NCBI GenBank assembly: GCA_026182355.1
Contig: JAPFBL010000068.1
Span: 10,329,001-10,393,000 of the forward strand
From: Hermatobates lingyangjiaoensis
Lineage: Eukaryota; Arthropoda; Insecta; Hemiptera; Hermatobatidae
DNA length: 64,000 bases
Reading direction: 5' to 3'
Shown here: piece by piece, positions 1-13,800 of the stretch
Numbering within the stretch: the stretch's first letter is position 1
How the letters are laid out: every line of letters begins with the position of its first letter
The notes under the pieces: model-generated
Seen by the model: the letters and a program-made list of their open reading frames with translations, nothing else
The model's database searches: none
Told to the model about the DNA's origin: nothing
Program-made: the position numbers and the translations under genes

Positions 1-250
1 TGATTGTACTAGTTTGGGTGATAGAAAAGGTTTCCGAGGCGACCGTTCAAGTTCTAGTACTAAAAGATTGTTAGATTCAGAACCAAAGAGGAAACGATTC
101 AGTTATCAAAGTAATTCGTCTGAAGAAGACAAGGCGACAGATGGGGAAGACTCTAGACCAACCTGCTCTAAAGAAGATCCTGCATCTAGTAATATTGCTG
201 AAGTTGAAACTGATCAGCCTACTTGCCGTTCACATTCTCTATTTCTTAAG
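1..250 (+). CDS. Daxx: Daxx exon (partial at left edge)
   Basis: Open from position 2 to the donor AAG|GTAATA at 250/251. It encodes a Ser-rich, charged disordered segment with KRKR near residue 28 of the visible part and an acidic patch (SSEEDK). Whether the exon begins inside the window or further left cannot be seen. The intron after it is phase 0. Confidence 0.75.
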
Positions 251-3200
251 GTAATATAAAGAAAGTTTATATAAATAAATATCCTAGCAGGGGGAGGGAG
301 GTTGATTGATCTATATATTCGTATGCTTTACTATATATTGACTTTTTGGTTGTAAAGAACCTGAATAATCCATGAATGCTTTACCATACCTAACAAAAAA
401 CAATCTTGTCATGCTTTATTGAGAGAAAGTGAGGCTTGACATACTGCTTATTTACTTATTTTTTTTTATTTTTTTTGTAGTGAAATTCCATTAAACTAAA
501 CGATACTACCATTATAAAGTTATTAATAACAAGAATAACTACTATATACTTTAAAATGCTGGTTCTCTGTGTGAATCTCGAATTTATTTCTGAACTTTAC
601 TGTCCAACGTCATTCGTTTTCCACAGTTCAAGTTTTATATTTCTCATCACTCATTTTCAAATTTCGTTCGGGGAAAACTGACGGTGAGACTAACCTTGAT
701 CTTCTAGATTTGTATATTCTCTTTTACCTTGTGTTTACCATTTATATATGTCCTATGATATCGTGGTACACTTCGAAATAAGGTGTTCTTGATTATAGTG
801 AAGGCATAGAAATAATGATCTACATATTTGAAAGTGTCAGCATGTTTACACCCCTCGCGCTCCAACCCTTTACCGCGTGCCCTTGATTTTTGAATCTTAA
901 ACAGGCACTTTCATTACTCTGATAAAAGGTGTTTGTCCGAAGGCTTAGCGAGTATTGTCCTGTATTTCTATTAAGAGTTATCATACTTTACTAGCTCGTA
1001 ATATTTGTATATATATAGCAATATATATATTTCACAATTAAGAAGTGGGTTTTGTCAAAGTTTAAAATTTAAATAATTAATTAAATGAAAAAGTTGTCAA
1101 TATCATTAATTCCTACATGTTTCCTTAAAATGTTGTCAATGTGCTTTTGATAATTTTCCATCATTATTACTAAAAAAACATATGCGTGCCGGGGGGATGA
1201 TTTAATATTAGCATTTAGTGATTCTGTAGGAAAGTAAAGTAATCTCCCAGCCCATCCCATTGAATTAGAGGAGAGTAGCTTTTGATTGTTCAATTCAGAA
1301 AGGTTTGTAAACATTGTTTAAAGTTATATAAAAAAACAACTTCATGCTTTAATTGAGAGAAGTTAGAATCTAAATATCAATTAAAAATTAGTTCTTAATT
1401 TATCAGACAAATTATTAGATCAGTGGTTCCCAACCTGTGGGTCGCGACCCCAAACGGGGTCGTGACACCAATGCCATGGGGTCGCCAATTGATTTTGACC
1501 CGAATGTGTATATTATTTAAAACACGGTAAAAACAGAAGACAGTTAAATAAATAACTTTATAAAATAAAATTAAGACAATTATATAAATTCAGTAATATC
1601 AGTAGTAATATCAGAAATCGCAATAAGGAATTTATTGCCCTTCCCAACAACTTACTTATGTGAAACAGCCTTCTCCCAACTACTCATCCTTAAAAACAAT
1701 TACTGAAATAAATTAGATGTGGAACACGACTTGAGGTGTGCCATATCGACAACGGAGCCCAGGATAGAATTGCTAGCTAAAAAGCTACAATACGAGCCAT
1801 CTCATTAAGGTCAGTTCATAAACATACTTTAGTAAAGTTACATAACGGTATGAAATTTGTTTGTTTGAATACTTCGAAATTAATTTGCAATTAATTAATG
1901 TTTTGTAGGAGCTTTGAAATTAATCAATAAATTCTATATTAATCATATATTTAAGGAATATACAGTTACTTCACTAAAAAAATTGCAATATATGCCAGTT
2001 TCTTATAGAAAAAATAAATGTATAAAAGATATTTTAACGATTGAGGTCGCTTCCTGATTGCTTGTTCTAAAATGGGTCGCTATATTTGAAAGGTTGGGAA
2101 CCGCTGTATTAGATAATAATGCAGTAGCAGTATAAGAATATGGGTTAAATTTTGTTTCCAAGAAGACTAGAAATATAAATTGCGTTCAGGTGGCTAAAAG
2201 TTTTTGTGGGAAATTACGTATAGATGTTGATAATTTACACATTATCTTCATGTCATGTCATTTTATAGAATCCATTTTGATTGAATTTAATAGATCAAAT
2301 ATTATGAACGTTAGTAATGGTATATTCTAATTAAGACTCAGTATTGAAGTTGTCTAACTACAAAGGTTGACAGCCAGCATATAATTTGTACTGCTTCCTG
2401 AACTCCTTATTTTAACTTGACTATCTTCCTAGCATTTTGTCCCTTTTCACGCCCTTTTTATTTTGCTCATCACTCTCTTCAGAATACCTCTCTTGCCTCC
2501 CTCCATTCTCAACATTACACCAGATGTTTCTGCATGTCTTGTTCCAGTATCAGTTGGAATCTAACGAAGGCAACTTGTTTTGGTTCAAAGATCTTAGTCA
2601 TTCTTCTGATTTTCCTACTGTGGTTTAGACGTTGAGTCTTATTTAATGTACTAATTATGAAATCTGATATATATATATTGTAAACAGGAAAACGATCCAA
2701 AAAGGACAGCAAACGTTTCACGATGAATCACAAACACTGAACTAAGGAACAAACAGACTTACTGTCTCTAGTTTTTGGTTGAACCGTCATCAGGAGAGTT
2801 GAGATTGGGAGACCAAGCGCACTTGTGAAGCGATGGTTGGAGACCAACAGTGAACACTGTTCGCTTCATAAGTGCGCTTGGTGTCCCTATCTCAACTCTC
2901 CTGATGATGGTTCAACCGAAAATTCGAGACAGTAAGTGTGTTTGTTCCTTAGTTCTGTGTTTGTGATTCATCGTGAAATAATATATATATAACAGATTCA
3001 ATAATATATCGAACGTTTGATAGAATATTCACTTGTAAATTTCTAGTGCACTAGACTGTCTAGTCGAAGGTTTTGTCCGGTTAAGATTGTTGTTCCTTTA
3101 AATAATGTAAATTTCATTTTCTTAGTAAAAAAAATTCTTACTTCTACCTATGAAAAAGGTTTTAAAATAAAAACAGAAACGTCGGCAATGAGAGTTTGAG

Positions 3201-6200
3201 TTTTGAACCTAGAAAATTTGACCGAATCCCGATTAGGTATCACACCTATATATATAATGATTAGAATAAAAAACACATAGAAACAACTCACTTCAATATT
3301 TAGATCTCGTCAGCATTAAGGGAAAGAGAAGAAGAAGTCTTTTTTTCATTTCATACTGTGGTTTGATCATTGATTGTTATTTCACGTGTTTATGTGAAAT
3401 CTTTATAAATAAAATAATGATTTTGTCTGTACATTGCTTAGAACTGACTCATTTCAAGTTTTCTTTACGTTTCATACATTGGAGAAACCGAATCCACCCT
3501 TAGAAAAATTTCTGTCGGTTTGTCGGTTTGTCGGTTTGTCTGTTTGTCCGCAAAACTTTGTCACAGGTAAACTCAGCTACCATAAGGCATATAAAGCTGA
3601 AACTTTTACAGTAGATTTGTGTAGGTCTAACTTAAAATATAGGCTATGAATTGATTGGAAATTCAACGTAGAAGTGAAGTTATGGACGTTTAACGCAAAA
3701 ATGTTTGTCACAAGTAAACTCAGCCACCATAAGACATAGCGAGCTGAAACATTGACACTGGATTTGTGTGTGCCTAACTTAAAATATGGGCTCTAAATAG
3801 ATTATTAATTGAGTGCAGAAGGGAAGTTATGGGGCTTTTAGCTGTATTTTCCTAACTTCACAGACAAGTTTGTTTTGAAAATACACAGGTGTGGCAAGTA
3901 GGTATTGTTAGTTGATTTTAATTTCAATTGAGCATATGAATATACTAGCAAATGTACCCGTCTTTGACGGAATCAAAAATTCTATTATACTTGGTATTCC
4001 AAAATATCAATTACAGTATTATATATACTAATACCATAATTAGAAGTTATAGAATAGTAGAAAATACCATTATTAGTACAGTGTTAAACAAATGCCTCTC
4101 TATACACCACATAGCTGTCTGTCCGTCAGGTTTACGGAAGAACAAACAGTTGGAACCTCTGACTCTTGAGCAAGTAAACTACAGTTGACCATGTGAGAAA
4201 AACTTGGTCTCGCTAACATGAATTCCTGCGTTAGATAAAGTCTCCCTTTGCGACTTAGTTAACGTCATTGCGAAATAGACTCTGACAGGACATTGCAATC
4301 ATTTCAATGGAAACAGACAGTGGCTCGGAATCAATGATATGCGTGGTATACACACAGACTCCCCAATACCACATCCAGGCATTATGTCCGCCTCTATGGC
4401 ATATCTGTGTAGAGCACGAACTCAGAGTCGTGTCCCGTTTCACAGTTTTGGGGCACTCATGTTTCGTAACATGAAATTTGTTACTGCTACTAAATTGCAG
4501 CATGATTGGTGCTCCTACTTGAACTTTTTACTCATGAGCAGGCAGTCCAGGAGAAATAAATTCAGAGTCAAGAAATTCAATTAGATAATGAACTGCTTCT
4601 TCGTCACTAATCCAATCTCTTTACTGACTTGTAAGTTCTTTCCTCGGTATGATATAGCGTAAGAACTTGTTTGTTGATTTTCCCTGCCTGTTCATATTAA
4701 GAGTTGAGAATTGCTCGTTTACAAAACTATTTATTCGTAATGGATAGTACATCCTCAACCCTGGGAAACACCTTTTCAAAGATGTCAAATACGCAATATA
4801 TTCATATGCTCCAATGAAATTAAAATCAACTAACAATACCTACTTGCCACACCTGTGTATTTTCAAAACAAACTTGTCTCTGAAGTTAGAAAAATACGCT
4901 TAAAGCCCTATAACTTCGTTTCTGTACTTAATTATAAATCTATTTAGAGCCCATATTTTAAGTTAAGCATTCACAAATCCAGTGTCAAAGTTTCAGCTTT
5001 ATATGTCTTATGGTGGCTGAGTTTACTTGTGACAAACGTTTTTGCTTTAAACGTCCATAACTTCACTTCTACGTTGAATTTCCAATCGATTCAGAGCCTA
5101 TATTTTAAGTTAGACCTACACAAATATACTGTAAAAGTTTCAGCTTTATATGTCTTATGGTAGCTGAGTTTACTTGTGACAAAGTTTTGCGGACAAACAG
5201 ACAAACAGACAAACCGACAAACCGACAGAAATTTTTCTAAGGGTGGATTCGGTTTCTCCAATGTATGAAACGTAAAGAAAAGTTGAAATGAGTCAGTTCT
5301 AAGCAATGTACAGACAAAATCATTATTTTATTTATATAGATTGCGTATTTGACATTTTTGAAAAGGTACCAGAGTTTCCCAGAGTTGAGGATGTACTATC
5401 TAATACGAATAAATAGTTTTGTAAACGAGCAATTCTCAACTCTTAATATGAACAGGCATGAGAAATCAACAAAGTTCTTACGCTATATGAAGCCGAGGAA
5501 AGAACTTACAAGTCAGTAAAGAGATTGGATTAGTGATGAAGAACCAGTTCATTATCTAATTGAATTTTTTGACTCTGAATTTATTTCTCCTGGACTGCCT
5601 GCTCATGAGTAAAAACTTAAAGTAGGAGCACCAATGATGCTGCAATTTATAGCAGTAACAAATTTGATGTTACGAAACATGAGTGACCCAAAAACTGTGG
5701 AACGGGACACGACTCTGAGTTCGTGCTCTACACAGATATGCCATAGAGGCGGACATAATTACTGGATGTGGTATTGGGGAGTCTGTGTGTATACCACGCA
5801 TACCATTGATTCCGAGCCACTGTCTGTTTCCGTTGAAATGATTGCAAAGTCCTTTGAGAGTCTATTTCGCAATGACGTTAACTAAGTCGCAAAGGGAGAC
5901 TTTATCTAACGCAGGAATTCAAGTTAGCGAAACCAAGTTTTTCTCACATGGTCAACTGTAGTTTACCTGCTGAATAGTCAGAGGTTTCAACTGTTTGTTC
6001 TTCCATGAACCTGAAGGACAGACAGCTAATGTAGTGTATACAGAGGCATTTGTTTAACACTGTACTAATAATGGTATTTTATACTATTCTATAATTTCTA
6101 ACTATAGTATTAGTACAATACTATAATTGATATTTTGGAATACCAATTATAATAGAATTTTTGATACCGTCAAAGACGGGTACGTTTGCTAGTCTTGTTA

Positions 6201-7130
6201 TATATATATCCCATGATAAACGAAAAACGGTCCGGCAGGACAGATAACACTTACAATAAACAGTGACACATAGACTGAAACATAACAAAGACTCACTTTC
6301 CAATATTTTGACCGTAATAGCGGTCGAAATATTGAAAAGTGAGTCTTTGTTATGTTTCAGTCTATGTATCACTGTTTATTTTAAGTATATATATATATCA
6401 GTTCACAAACGAAGAAAAGCAACACACAGAGAAAGAGACACACTTACAAACTCAAATTTTCGGATGATCCGTCTTCAGGAGAAAAGAGAGAATGGGCGAC
6501 CAAGCACGCCGGAAACACAACGGCAGGAAACCGTCCCGGCAACCGACCGTGCTGCCACGCGCGCCCAGTTCAGGAAGTAATGAAGTAGAAACGATCAGAA
6601 GAAAATTAATATTAAAATTAAGAAAAGCAGTTAAAGGTAAAATAAACAGCAGGAAGATAAATGAAGTATAAAAAGGAATACCGTGAAAAATACCTAAAAG
6701 CATGAAAAAGTAAGATAACAGAGTTGGTAAGGCGATGATATCCTTGTATTTTCATTTGTTTCTCATCGCCTTACCAACTCTGTTATCTTCCTTTTTCATG
6801 CTTTTAGGTATTTTTCACGGTATTCCTTTTTATACTTCATTTATCTTCCTGCTGTTTATTTTACCTTCAATCAACCAGAACTGCTTTTCTTAATTCTTAA
6901 TTTTAATTTTAATATTAATTTTCTTCTGATCGCCTCTACTTCATTACTTCCTGAACCGGGCGCGCGTGGCAGTGTTTCCGGCGTGCTTGGTCGCCCATTC
7001 TCTCTTTTCTCCTGAAGACGGATCATCCGAAAATTTGAGTTTGTAAGTGTGTCTCTTTCTCTGTGTGTTGCTTTTCTTCGTTTGTGAACTGATTTGCGTC
7101 CAGTTTGGATCGTTTTTTCGAATTTTAAGT

Positions 7131-7180
<50 letters not shown>

Positions 7181-7465
7181 TGTAGTTCAATATAGACAAA
7201 GAAACATAGAGAAATCAAAAGAACACACTTACAGTCTCTAATTTTCGGTTTGAACCGTCTTCAGGAGAGATAAGAGAGGGAAACCAAGCGCACTGGTTCA
7301 GAGACGGTTGGGTCTCCAGTGCGCTTGGTTTCCCTCTCTTATCTCTCCTGAAGACGGTTCAAACCGAAAATTAGAGATTGTAAGTGTGTTCTTTTGATTT
7401 CTCTATGTTTCTTTGTCTATATTGAACTATATTTGTCCGTTTTGGATCGTATTTCCAACGAAAAA

Positions 7466-7519
<54 letters not shown>

Positions 7520-7782
7520 CTTTAAATTACACAAAACACGACACAGAAAAGAGAATACAAAGAAAACTTACAGAATTCAATATTTCGAACTGTTGTTCGT
7601 CATCAGGAGAGTAGACTAGAAGAGAGGACGAAGTGAGAGAGATCTCTCCACGTCGAAGAACGGAGCGCGAATCAACAGTTCGAAATATTGAATTCTGTAA
7701 GTTTTCTTTGTATTCTCTTTTCTGTGTCGTGCTTTGTGTAATTTAAAGTTTTATAGTCCTTGTGGACCGTTTCTTATTTTTA

Positions 7783-7872
<90 letters not shown>

Positions 7873-10800
7873 AAACGAAGAAAACAGTTGTAAAAGCATA
7901 TGATTCTGAAATCGAAGAGTCCACGGAATATTTTTTTTATTTCATGTATTTTGGTAAATTTATATCTTTGAAATATATATCTACACATGTCCAGTGATGT
8001 ACCACAATGAAATATAAAAGAATGAAATACTCTGATGCCTTTCGATAAATGTGCTCTTTATATGTAACGATTATTGGTATCTTTACATATATATTACAGC
8101 GTTAGATTATTTAGTTAGATTATTCTTTTTAGTGATTAAAAGTAATATGCAATGCTAGTTATATTTAATATTAATTTAATCATTTTCCAGGTATTAAGTA
8201 TTTGTAAAAATCTTGGCAGAAGAGATGTAATGAAGAAAGCACAAGCTAAATTAGAAACATATTTTGAGTTGTCAGACTCAGATTTTCTCAACAGTGATGA
8301 ATTTTATGATCTCTTAGAGAGTTCATTACAGAAACTTAAAAGAAAAAAAAAATCATCCCAAAATGTATATTCAGTTCTTCGGAAAATTCTGGATCAACTA
8401 AAATCAAATGTACCAAAGGTAATACAATTTTTATTTAGCATAACACAAATGAGTAGTTAATGTAGAACTGTAAATTATGATTATTTTTCATGGATTAGAG
8501 TTTTACTGTTTTATTTTGTTAGGTTTCTTACATTAATCGCTCATAGATAATTAAGTAATTTTCTAATTTCCTTTTCTATGTCTGATCGAAAGTAATAATT
8601 TCTATGTATAACAGATATATTTGTTGTAGTTAATAGTATATAATACTTAAAATAAATGGTACTTATATGACATATTTATAACATGTATAAAGCAAAAAGT
8701 ATTTAATAAAATTATATTTATATATGTATAATTCAACAAAATATAGCAATATATATATATATATATATATTAGTAAAGGTAGGAAGCAGGTCTTCTTTTA
8801 TATGTGTGGTATTAAAATCAATTGACTTGATTGCATGTACTACAGTTTTATACTACTTTTAAAATTATACTACAGTTAAACTTGGTTTCAAAAATTATAA
8901 AAAGGATTGTGAAAGTTAATAACAACAAAATTAGGATATGTATAAGTCTAGGACTATATCTTCCTAGTCCTATATGTGTAGGAAGGGGGTGTTCTTCCTA
9001 GTAGTTTGAGTTGCCTTGTGCTGTCTGTGTGTTCTTGGTTTAATTTTGGTTTGTATTCCAGAATCAGAAGTGCTTCAATTATTTATAACTTCCTATGATC
9101 TTGTTCTTGTTTGAGTATTACGGTGTTTTATCTTAACATCTTCCTCGAGAGTTGTTGGTTGTGCGTTTTAGTTGTGTGTTCACATATTGCTCCCGTTCGA
9201 AGGTGCATGTTTAGACGGCGGGACAGAGTGGTGGAAGTCATTCCTATGTACGAGTGTTGTTCGACTTCAAAGTTTCCAATTGGGCAAGAATACTCGTACA
9301 CAAGATTGGTTTTCTGAAATTGGTTCTTTTTCTATTTCTTGGTTCTTCATGATAAGGTTACATGTCGTGGATCTTTGGTAGTAAACTATAATGTTGAGTT
9401 TAGTGAGTTAGTGCATGAGGTATTGTTTTTGATGATAAATTTTAAAATTCTTTCATCTACGTTATACTGTTCCCAATATTGATTTTTGTAAATGATCTTG
9501 TGGATGGATGCCTATATTTGGGTTTTATTGGTTTTTCCATTTTGTCTATTTAGATATATTTGAAGGATTCTGTCGAAATTTCTATTGCTATAGTTGTTAA
9601 TAAAGACTGTTCATGCTGTAGAATAGTGGTGTTGAATGCGTTCCAGTCTGACAAAATTTTGTAAAATTGGCCCAGTGACATTGTGATAGAGATTAAAAAA
9701 GACGGAGTTATGTAAAATTATTATATAAAATATTTAATGTAGAGGGTGTAGGGAATAGAAATAAGTAAAAGTAGCTTTCTTGAATCAGAATAAAGAAAAA
9801 AGGAGTTAGTAAGTAAAGGAAGATAAAGCAAATTTATAAAAGCAATAAAGTTTGTAACAAAAAGTTAAAAAAAGGGGGGGGGGGTATGAAGCAGTAAATA
9901 TATAAAAGTTAAAGAAGAAAAAATAAAATTAAGTTAAAGAGAAGTCTTAATAAAGTTGTAGGAAAAATAAAAGTTGTGAAGAGACATTTAAAAGTTGTTA
10001 TAAAGCATTTAAAGTTGTTAAGTTTAAAGTTAGAACTGAAAGAATAAAAGTAGGCATCTTGAAAGATTACAAAGAAGAAATGAGCGAATAGGTATTAAAG
10101 TATGCTTATGAGAAAGAACAAATAAAAAGGTATAACAAGGAAAATGTTCTCTGTCTTCTTGTTTTTGCGAAAAGCTTTTGGGCGAAAATGGACGACTGGT
10201 TAGGGAAGAAAGAATACTGGCGGACTCAAGATATCGACCGACTTGCTTCATACTCATGCTAGAAATGTGTACAATCTTAGATGTTTTTAGTTCTATAACA
10301 CCCCTCATTTTTTAAACCCTATCTCTATGCCACTTGTACAACTCCTTTTTCAGTTTACCTCTGATTGTAGGGTATGTATATATTGTTTCTTAAAATGAAC
10401 TGCAGCTTCCGCGTTCACGACTTTTTTGCTGATTTATTTTAGTTTTCTCACTAGTTTTCGTTGAGTGAGTGAAAGTCTCCAGAGGAGTTGTCTCAAAGAC
10501 ATTGAAGTCATAAAATTAGTCCCTAAGTCACTATATATAATTTATTAAATGTACAAGCTTTCAGTTTTCACTGAAACCATCAAGTAAGTCATCACAAAAC
10601 ATTATGTCATGATTAAAGGAATTAAATCATTTAGATAAGAAATGAATACAATATCAATACCATCAAATCACCAGTGGGAAGTTACAGCCTGTTATACAAT
10701 TTCTCTGGGTCCTGTCGGTGTGAATTAATAATTTTATAGAACTATCAAAGCTTCTATTACTGGGTATCATGCATACACTGCTAACCGGTCCTTCATGGAG

Positions 10801-13800
10801 GATTGAGTCTTGAGAATGTGGAGGCGTGTTCTCAGTTCTTAAAACTGTTGTCTCTTTTTCCAAAATTTCCCTTGTAAGGTTGTGCTATGTGCCTGCCTTG
10901 TATGGCTTTTCTGGGCACCTGCTGTAAGGTGTAGTGTGAGACAGTTTGATAATCTTAGTCATCTTCCCGATGTGCTGTGAGGGCGGTGTCTTTTTGCTCT
11001 GATAGTAGAACCTAAGTCGGATTTAATCAGCTTCATTCATTGTGAAGACATTGATGGGAATAATATTTTTAAGAGCACGCTCATCTTTTTTATACAACTT
11101 GTGCATACATACTGTATAGTGAAGTTCGATTGTTTCTCAAGTTATCTCTTTACAAGAGATCACTTTACTAACTCTTCTAATTTCATTATAAATTGTAATG
11201 CATTCTGCATTATAAATTTCATGCAAGAAAATCTGCTGCCAGTCTATACTAATTAATATATGTTATTGAATATAAAATGATAATATATAAAATGAAGAAA
11301 TCAATTTGTTTTCTAAGTGTACTTGTATTTATGAATATTCTGTAAACATTTGTAAACATAATTACTTGTATAGTTTTAAAATTATTGTTTCAAAATATTT
11401 TTGATCTTCAAATGTTTAATAAACTCTTTATTATATATTTTTGATCACAGAATGTGTATGACATTGAAAAATGTACTATTGTTTATGTATGAAACTTTTT
11501 TTTCAGACTGCAATCAGAATTATTCGCCTTCAAAAGCTTTTAAAGGTATTTATAACAATTATTCCAATCATATTTATGCCATATAATGCTTGACTTCATG
11601 TCTTGAATGGTTTGCAGATGTAATGTTTTTAATTAAATTTAAAACATATTTAACGATGCCTTATAAATTTAGCCAAAATATCTGAACAGTAATTCAATTC
11701 AGTGTATACATACATAATTTAATCATTATTCTACTTAATATAATCAAATAAATAATTTGTGTGTATAAATTTAGATGCAGATAGTGTAGAGCTTTAAAGT
11801 TATTTCTTGCTCAAACATGTAGAGTTTGTAAATTGATACTATATATATCACATTAACTGTGGAGTCCTATAATTCATATTGAACAGCCATCTTTAGACGT
11901 GAGTTTAGCATCAGTCGACTATAATCTGTGCAAACTTAACTGTCTAACTTAAAAGATTCTTCTAAGCACTTTCAAAAACACATGTATTCTTATAACAGTG
12001 CCTCAGCCTTTGTTCCGATGGTAGCACGCATTACAAGGTACCTGGGCGTGGTCTAAATTGATAGAAATACATTAACAACGCCTACTTTGCCTCCAACATC
12101 TGGTGGTGAACCTCGAAAATTTGCTGAAGTCAAAGTAGTGTTTTCTAGTTAAAGAAAATATTTTACTTCTGAAAACGTGTTCAGAATAAACGAGTTAAAG
12201 GAACTCATTGTATTAGAGACAGTTGGTTATCATTGAATTATAAATTTAGAATGCCATAATGAGAAGAAATTAATCTCTGATAGACTCCTAGTTGAATATT
12301 GTTTGAAACGGATTATAGTTAAGTGTGCAAAATCTATTAACAACTTTATACAAGTGCAAAAACATGCTATTTAACTTTTTTAAACATGTGTTAGCGACTT
12401 CAATTTAATAGGATGGTTCAGTTTGAAAAATTCCATATATTAAGGGTTAAAGAGAACATTGCAACTTCAGTCCTCAATAACAAATATAATTAATAATTTA
12501 TTTCAGCCAACCTCTACAATATGTGTGTAACCATCTTCAGATATGAAACTTTTACAGGTTATATAAAGTTAAAACTGATTCCGAACACTTCATATTTAAT
12601 TTAGTATTGAGTGTTTAGAGTGAACTTAAGCATTGTAAATTGTGGATGTTTGTATCATGAATACGGCCAGAGAGATGGCTGCAATATACTATTAATCGTA
12701 TTACCTCGTCAAACTAAATAAAGACTCCGTTTTGATGAAATGTCAAAGCATTAGCCAGTTCCTTTATGTGAAGTCAAAGATATTTATTTGTCTCTCCACT
12801 ATTCGTATTTGAGATCTTCACAGTAATAGTTTAAGTCAAGTATTATGAACGTTAGCTCTGATAAAGAAGCAGAGCCATTTGTACATGATCAAATTCATAT
12901 TGTACAAAAAAAAATGTTCCTTATAATGAAAATAAGTTGTATAGTTTTTGTACAATATCGAATTAAAGTAATATGGGATAAGATCAGTAATACGAAAAGC
13001 TCAATGGGAAGACTACTGATACAAAACTAATGAGATTTAAGGAACCTTCATCTGCTAAGGTTGGGTTCCAGACATGTCAGTTTCTCTTAACCAGCGCTGT
13101 GAGGGTTTCTTTCAGTGCTTCTTTACTTTACACATTTGTACAAGTAACATAAAGAAAACAACCTTTACTATTAGTTAGCAGAAAATAGCAACAGCAAAAA
13201 AACACGATTGAGTGTAAAGTTCAAACACGGTGGGTTAATGAATATTGATTTCTTCTAAGAAATCAATTGAAAGTGTTTCGTTTGCAAAGAAGCTGTTGTG
13301 ATAAAAGTGTATAATATTGGTAGACATTATCCGACCAACTTTAGAACTACTCAGCGGACACCGATTTCAAATGAACACGGAAAATCAAGTAAATGGTGGT
13401 AGTCTGTAAGTTCAATAATAGGTTTTTATTTGTGCCAACAAAATACAGGAAAACGCCACGGCAACAAGTTATGAACTCACTAAATCTTGTCTGTTCGACG
13501 AACCGTTTGCAAAAATTGATTTTATAAAATAGTGTCTAGTCAAGGCCGAAATAATGCCACTGGAAAAGAACAGAATTTCAAAAATGTGAGTTTATCAAGA
13601 AATACAGTGCCACAGAGAATCGAAGACTCGTCATCTAACTTCAAATTTTAGTTGAAAAATAAAGATAGTACATTTGATTCTTAGTAGATAGCATGCGATA
13701 AGAGCAGAGATGTCACAGACACCGCTCAGCTGATAATTTTTTTGAGGAGTAGATGAAAATGTTTGCTGTTCGGAGAAGTTAATGGGCCTAAAAGCCTCAA

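Noticed and set aside
3434..5306. Paired frames starting MLRTDSFQ on both strands
   Set aside because: They are translations of the Helitron 5' region present in two inverted copies, and no protein family is matched.
6398..7428. CRISPR array
   Set aside because: The repeats are inverted, variable in length and eukaryotic transposon-derived. There are no regular spacers.
7047..7988. Open frames rich in YIYIYI or HTHTHT
   Set aside because: They translate (TA)n and (TG)n microsatellites on either strand and have no coding value.
12480..12570. Possible hammerhead-like segment (CTGAAGATGGTTACAC on minus)
   Set aside because: Stem II does not pair, and the GAA is followed by a non-palindromic stretch. 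At most a decayed relic.
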